From: Streptococcus oralis
GTDB lineage: Bacteria; Bacillota; Bacilli; Lactobacillales; Streptococcaceae
Assembly (NCBI RefSeq): GCF_016127915.1
Contig: NZ_CP066059.1
Coordinates: 744,001-808,000, forward strand
DNA: 64,000 nt
Direction of reading: 5' to 3'
A model generated the notes under the pieces. The model searched no databases. It was not told the DNA's origin and saw nothing but the letters and a program-made list of their open reading frames with translations. The stretch's first letter is position 1, and each line of letters begins with the position of its first letter. The position numbers and the translations under genes are program-made. This document shows, piece after piece, positions 63,199-64,000 of this stretch.

Positions 63199-63882
63199 TT
63201 ACTTTTTCCCATAGGAGCCATAAGCCCCATATGATCCATACTTCTCAACTGAAGTATTGAGTTTATTAAGCACAATTCCTAAGAATGGTTTGCTTGTTTG
63301 TTCGAGTTGTTCTTTAGCTTTTTGGACATCACGACGATTTGTTTCACCAGCAGCAGTTACCAAAACAGAAGCGTCACATTGCTGCGTGATAATCGCCGCA
63401 TCAATAACAACTCCAATCGGAGCAGTATCTACAACGATGTAGTCAAAGTACTTGCGTAAGGTGTCAATCATGGTTGCAAAATTCTCACTTTGTAGCAAAG
63501 CTGTCGGGTTTGGTGATACAGAACCCGCTTGAATAACAAACAAATTTTCAACATTGGTTTCACATAAACCTTGTGATAGGTCTGTTGTGCCTGACAAAAA
63601 CTCTGTTAGGCCTGTAATCTTTTCCCGTGATTTAAAGACACCTGACATGACTGAATTACGGATATCCGCATCAATCAACAGTGTCTTATAGCCTGCACGC
63701 GCAAAAGCCCAAGCAATATTGGTAGAAGTTGTTGATTTTCCTTCCCCTGGTTTCACAGATGTGATCGAAATCACTTTCAAGTTATTCCCGCTCAGTTGAA
63801 TATTGGTGCGAAGGGCATTGTAGTACTCTTCTGCTTTTCTTGCCAAATCTAATTTTTTTTGTGCAATTTCTAACGTTGGCAT
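63199..63882 (-). CDS. cpsD: Capsule tyrosine autokinase CpsD (Wze)
   Basis: A 227-residue bacterial tyrosine kinase. Walker A is SVKPGEGKSTTSTNIAWAFA, Walker A' is TLLIDADIRNS, and Walker B is YIVVDTAPIGVV. The C terminus has a tyrosine cluster with the YGSYGAYGSYGKK pattern that is autophosphorylated. With CpsC it controls capsule chain length and couples synthesis to septation; CpsB, outside the window, would dephosphorylate it. It starts ten bases after cpsC. Confidence 0.96.
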   Translation of the reverse strand: MPTLEIAQKKLDLARKAEEYYNALRTNIQLSGNNLKVISITSVKPGEGKSTTSTNIAWAFARAGYKTLLIDADIRNSVMSGVFKSREKITGLTEFLSGTTDLSQGLCETNVENLFVIQAGSVSPNPTALLQSENFATMIDTLRKYFDYIVVDTAPIGVVIDAAIITQQCDASVLVTAAGETNRRDVQKAKEQLEQTSKPFLGIVLNKLNTSVEKYGSYGAYGSYGKK

Positions 63883-63891
63883 TTTTCTCTC

Positions 63892-64000
63892 CTATTTCAA
63901 TTTATCCAAATTTGGAACTACTCCCAATAGTGCAATTTGCATAACATCCTCAATATCTTCTGGACGTTTCACTCGTGTATCCAAGAGCTCAACTAGGAGA
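63892..64000 (-). CDS. cpsC: Capsule chain-length regulator CpsC (Wzd), 3' end only
   Basis: The last 35 codons and stop of a leftward gene whose start is beyond the window. They read [19 protein letters not shown] followed by [16 protein letters not shown]. The C-terminal cytoplasmic tail of CpsC/Wzd matches, and it precedes cpsD as in all pneumococcal-type capsule loci. CpsC activates CpsD kinase activity at the membrane. Confidence 0.88.
   Translation of the reverse strand, partial: LLVELLDTRVKRPEDIEDVMQIALLGVVPNLDKLK

Overview
The window comes from a low-GC Gram-positive chromosome, almost certainly a Streptococcus of the mitis group (S. mitis, or a close relative such as S. pseudopneumoniae, S. 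oralis or S. pneumoniae). Read leftward, the gene order is the pneumococcal one: cpsC-cpsD-capsule genes-aliA-endo-alpha-GalNAcase-pbp1a-recU-gpsB-rnpB-mapZ-gnd-ritR-choline-binding protein-mevalonate operon-liaFSR. It continues with tig, recD2, lepB, rnhC, zapA, cvpA, mutS2, serS and aspartate kinase. The choline-binding protein and YSIRK/LPXTG surface enzymes fit this assignment. Several surface and capsule genes differ from the pneumococcal versions I remember, so a commensal mitis-group strain is the best guess.

Layout. (1) 1-19.4 kb is mostly housekeeping: aspartate kinase (5' end missing), manO, T-box-controlled serS, a TDT-family transporter, an acyl-CoA-dehydrogenase-like/AhpD-like pair, a glycine-riboswitch-controlled alanine symporter, mutS2, cvpA-zapA, a divergent rnhC-lepB pair, recD2, trigger factor, and liaFSR with an AlkD-like repair gene. 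(2) 19.5-33.7 kb holds the mevalonate operon (mvaK1-mvaD-mvaK2-fni), a CbpC/CbpJ-like protein, ritR-gnd, mapZ with an rRNA methyltransferase, rnpB, gpsB, a DUF1273 gene, and recU-pbp1a. (3) 33.8-48.5 kb is a host-glycan-degradation island. It has two very large sortase-anchored enzymes: a GH20+GH84 protein of about 2714 residues, and a 2121-residue GH101 endo-alpha-N-acetylgalactosaminidase with a trypsin/V8-like serine protease domain near its N terminus. Each has a CcpA-type cre site upstream. (4) 48.7-50.8 kb is aliA with a consensus promoter. (5) 50.9-64 kb is the distal part of a Wzy-dependent capsule locus, transcribed leftward and cut by the window end inside cpsC. It has cpsD, the initiating sugar transferase, glf, wzy, wzx, licD, two paralogous putative galactofuranosyltransferases, an SDR-TagD-like cytidylyltransferase fusion, a DUF4422 transferase, a GT2 transferase and an O-acyltransferase. 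This part is visibly more AT-rich than its flanks.

How it fits together. The capsule genes predict an acylated polymer containing galactofuranose and a phospho-linked (probably polyol) substituent: Glf and the two transferases handle Galf, while the cytidylyltransferase fusion and LicD supply and transfer the phosphate group. The GH101, GH20 and GH84 activities form a set for stripping mucin-type and GlcNAc-containing host glycans, with a protease built into the first enzyme. PBP1a carries the residues known from penicillin-resistance mosaics near the SRN motif (Thr) and after KTG (NTGY) but keeps the STMK box. The least familiar items are the protease-GH101 architecture, the GH20-GH84 double enzyme, and the cytidylyltransferase fusion whose SDR half lacks a canonical active-site lysine. 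No tRNA, CRISPR array, prophage or intact insertion sequence was seen.
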